Of a stretch of DNA of 64,000 bases, positions 63,931 to 64,000 are shown in pieces. The notes below the pieces were generated by a model. That model was not told the origin of the DNA and made no database searches. It saw only the letters and a list, made by a program, of their open reading frames with translations. This stretch comes from Pomacea canaliculata. Taxonomy: Eukaryota; Mollusca; Gastropoda; Architaenioglossa; Ampullariidae. The stretch covers positions 32,994,338-33,058,337 of the forward strand of contig NC_037594.1 of assembly GCF_003073045.1 (NCBI RefSeq). Reading direction: 5' to 3'. Position 1 is the first letter of the stretch; every line of letters begins with the position of its first letter. Position numbers and translations under genes: made by a program.

Positions 63931-64000
63931 GACAGCTGTCACTTGTCTACCATAACAGACTGACAGACAGCTGTCACTTGTCTACCATAACAGACTGACA
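63931..64000 (+). repeat. 35-bp tandem repeat cut by the window end
   Basis: The unit GACAGCTGTCACTTGTCTAC-CATAACAGACTGACA starts at 63931 and 63966. Two identical copies are visible and the array may continue. Confidence 0.9.

Overview
The window is eukaryotic, from an animal genome: split genes with GT..AG introns, non-LTR retrotransposon remnants, tRNA-derived SINE-like repeats and abundant micro- and minisatellites. Gene content, the UGT signature and the repeat types fit a lophotrochozoan, most likely a gastropod mollusc. That assignment is an inference and no species can be named.

Layout. (1) 1-3760, + strand: the last seven exons of an RMND5A/B-type subunit of the GID/CTLH E3 ubiquitin ligase. 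(2) 4446-6497, - strand: a two-exon UDP-glycosyltransferase with an unusual C-terminal tail, an altered donor-sugar motif and one apparent frameshift. (3) About 6600-20400: gene-poor DNA holding a palindromic motif repeated three times just upstream of the UGT gene, a small + strand fragment matching the UGT gene, a minisatellite and a LINE RNase H remnant. (4) 23182-25229, - strand: three exons of a C20orf27/ADISSP (UPF0687) homologue. Its first exon was not found. (5) 27490-31560: broken LINE pieces in both orientations. (6) 36543-39975, - strand: a nine-finger C2H2 zinc-finger gene. Its middle exon is open in two frames, and two possible splice donors 10 nt apart decide which frame is read. 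(7) 45491-61294, - strand: a nearly complete SLC4 Na+-driven bicarbonate/anion exchanger in about twenty exons, with introns full of tandem repeats. (8) 61300-64000: non-coding DNA with minisatellites and a second copy of an inverted-repeat element also seen at 23619.

The genes are unrelated in function (ubiquitin ligase, conjugating enzyme, small conserved protein, transcription factor, ion transporter), as expected for a random stretch of animal chromosome. Two points stand out. First, the UGT and SLC4 genes are each open except for one missing base, which looks more like assembly error than pseudogene decay. Second, two SLC4 intronic minisatellites contain copies of the adjoining splice junction, so they lay out arrays of decoy splice sites beside the real ones. 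No CRISPR, operon or prokaryotic features are present, and no LTR or virus-derived element was recognised.
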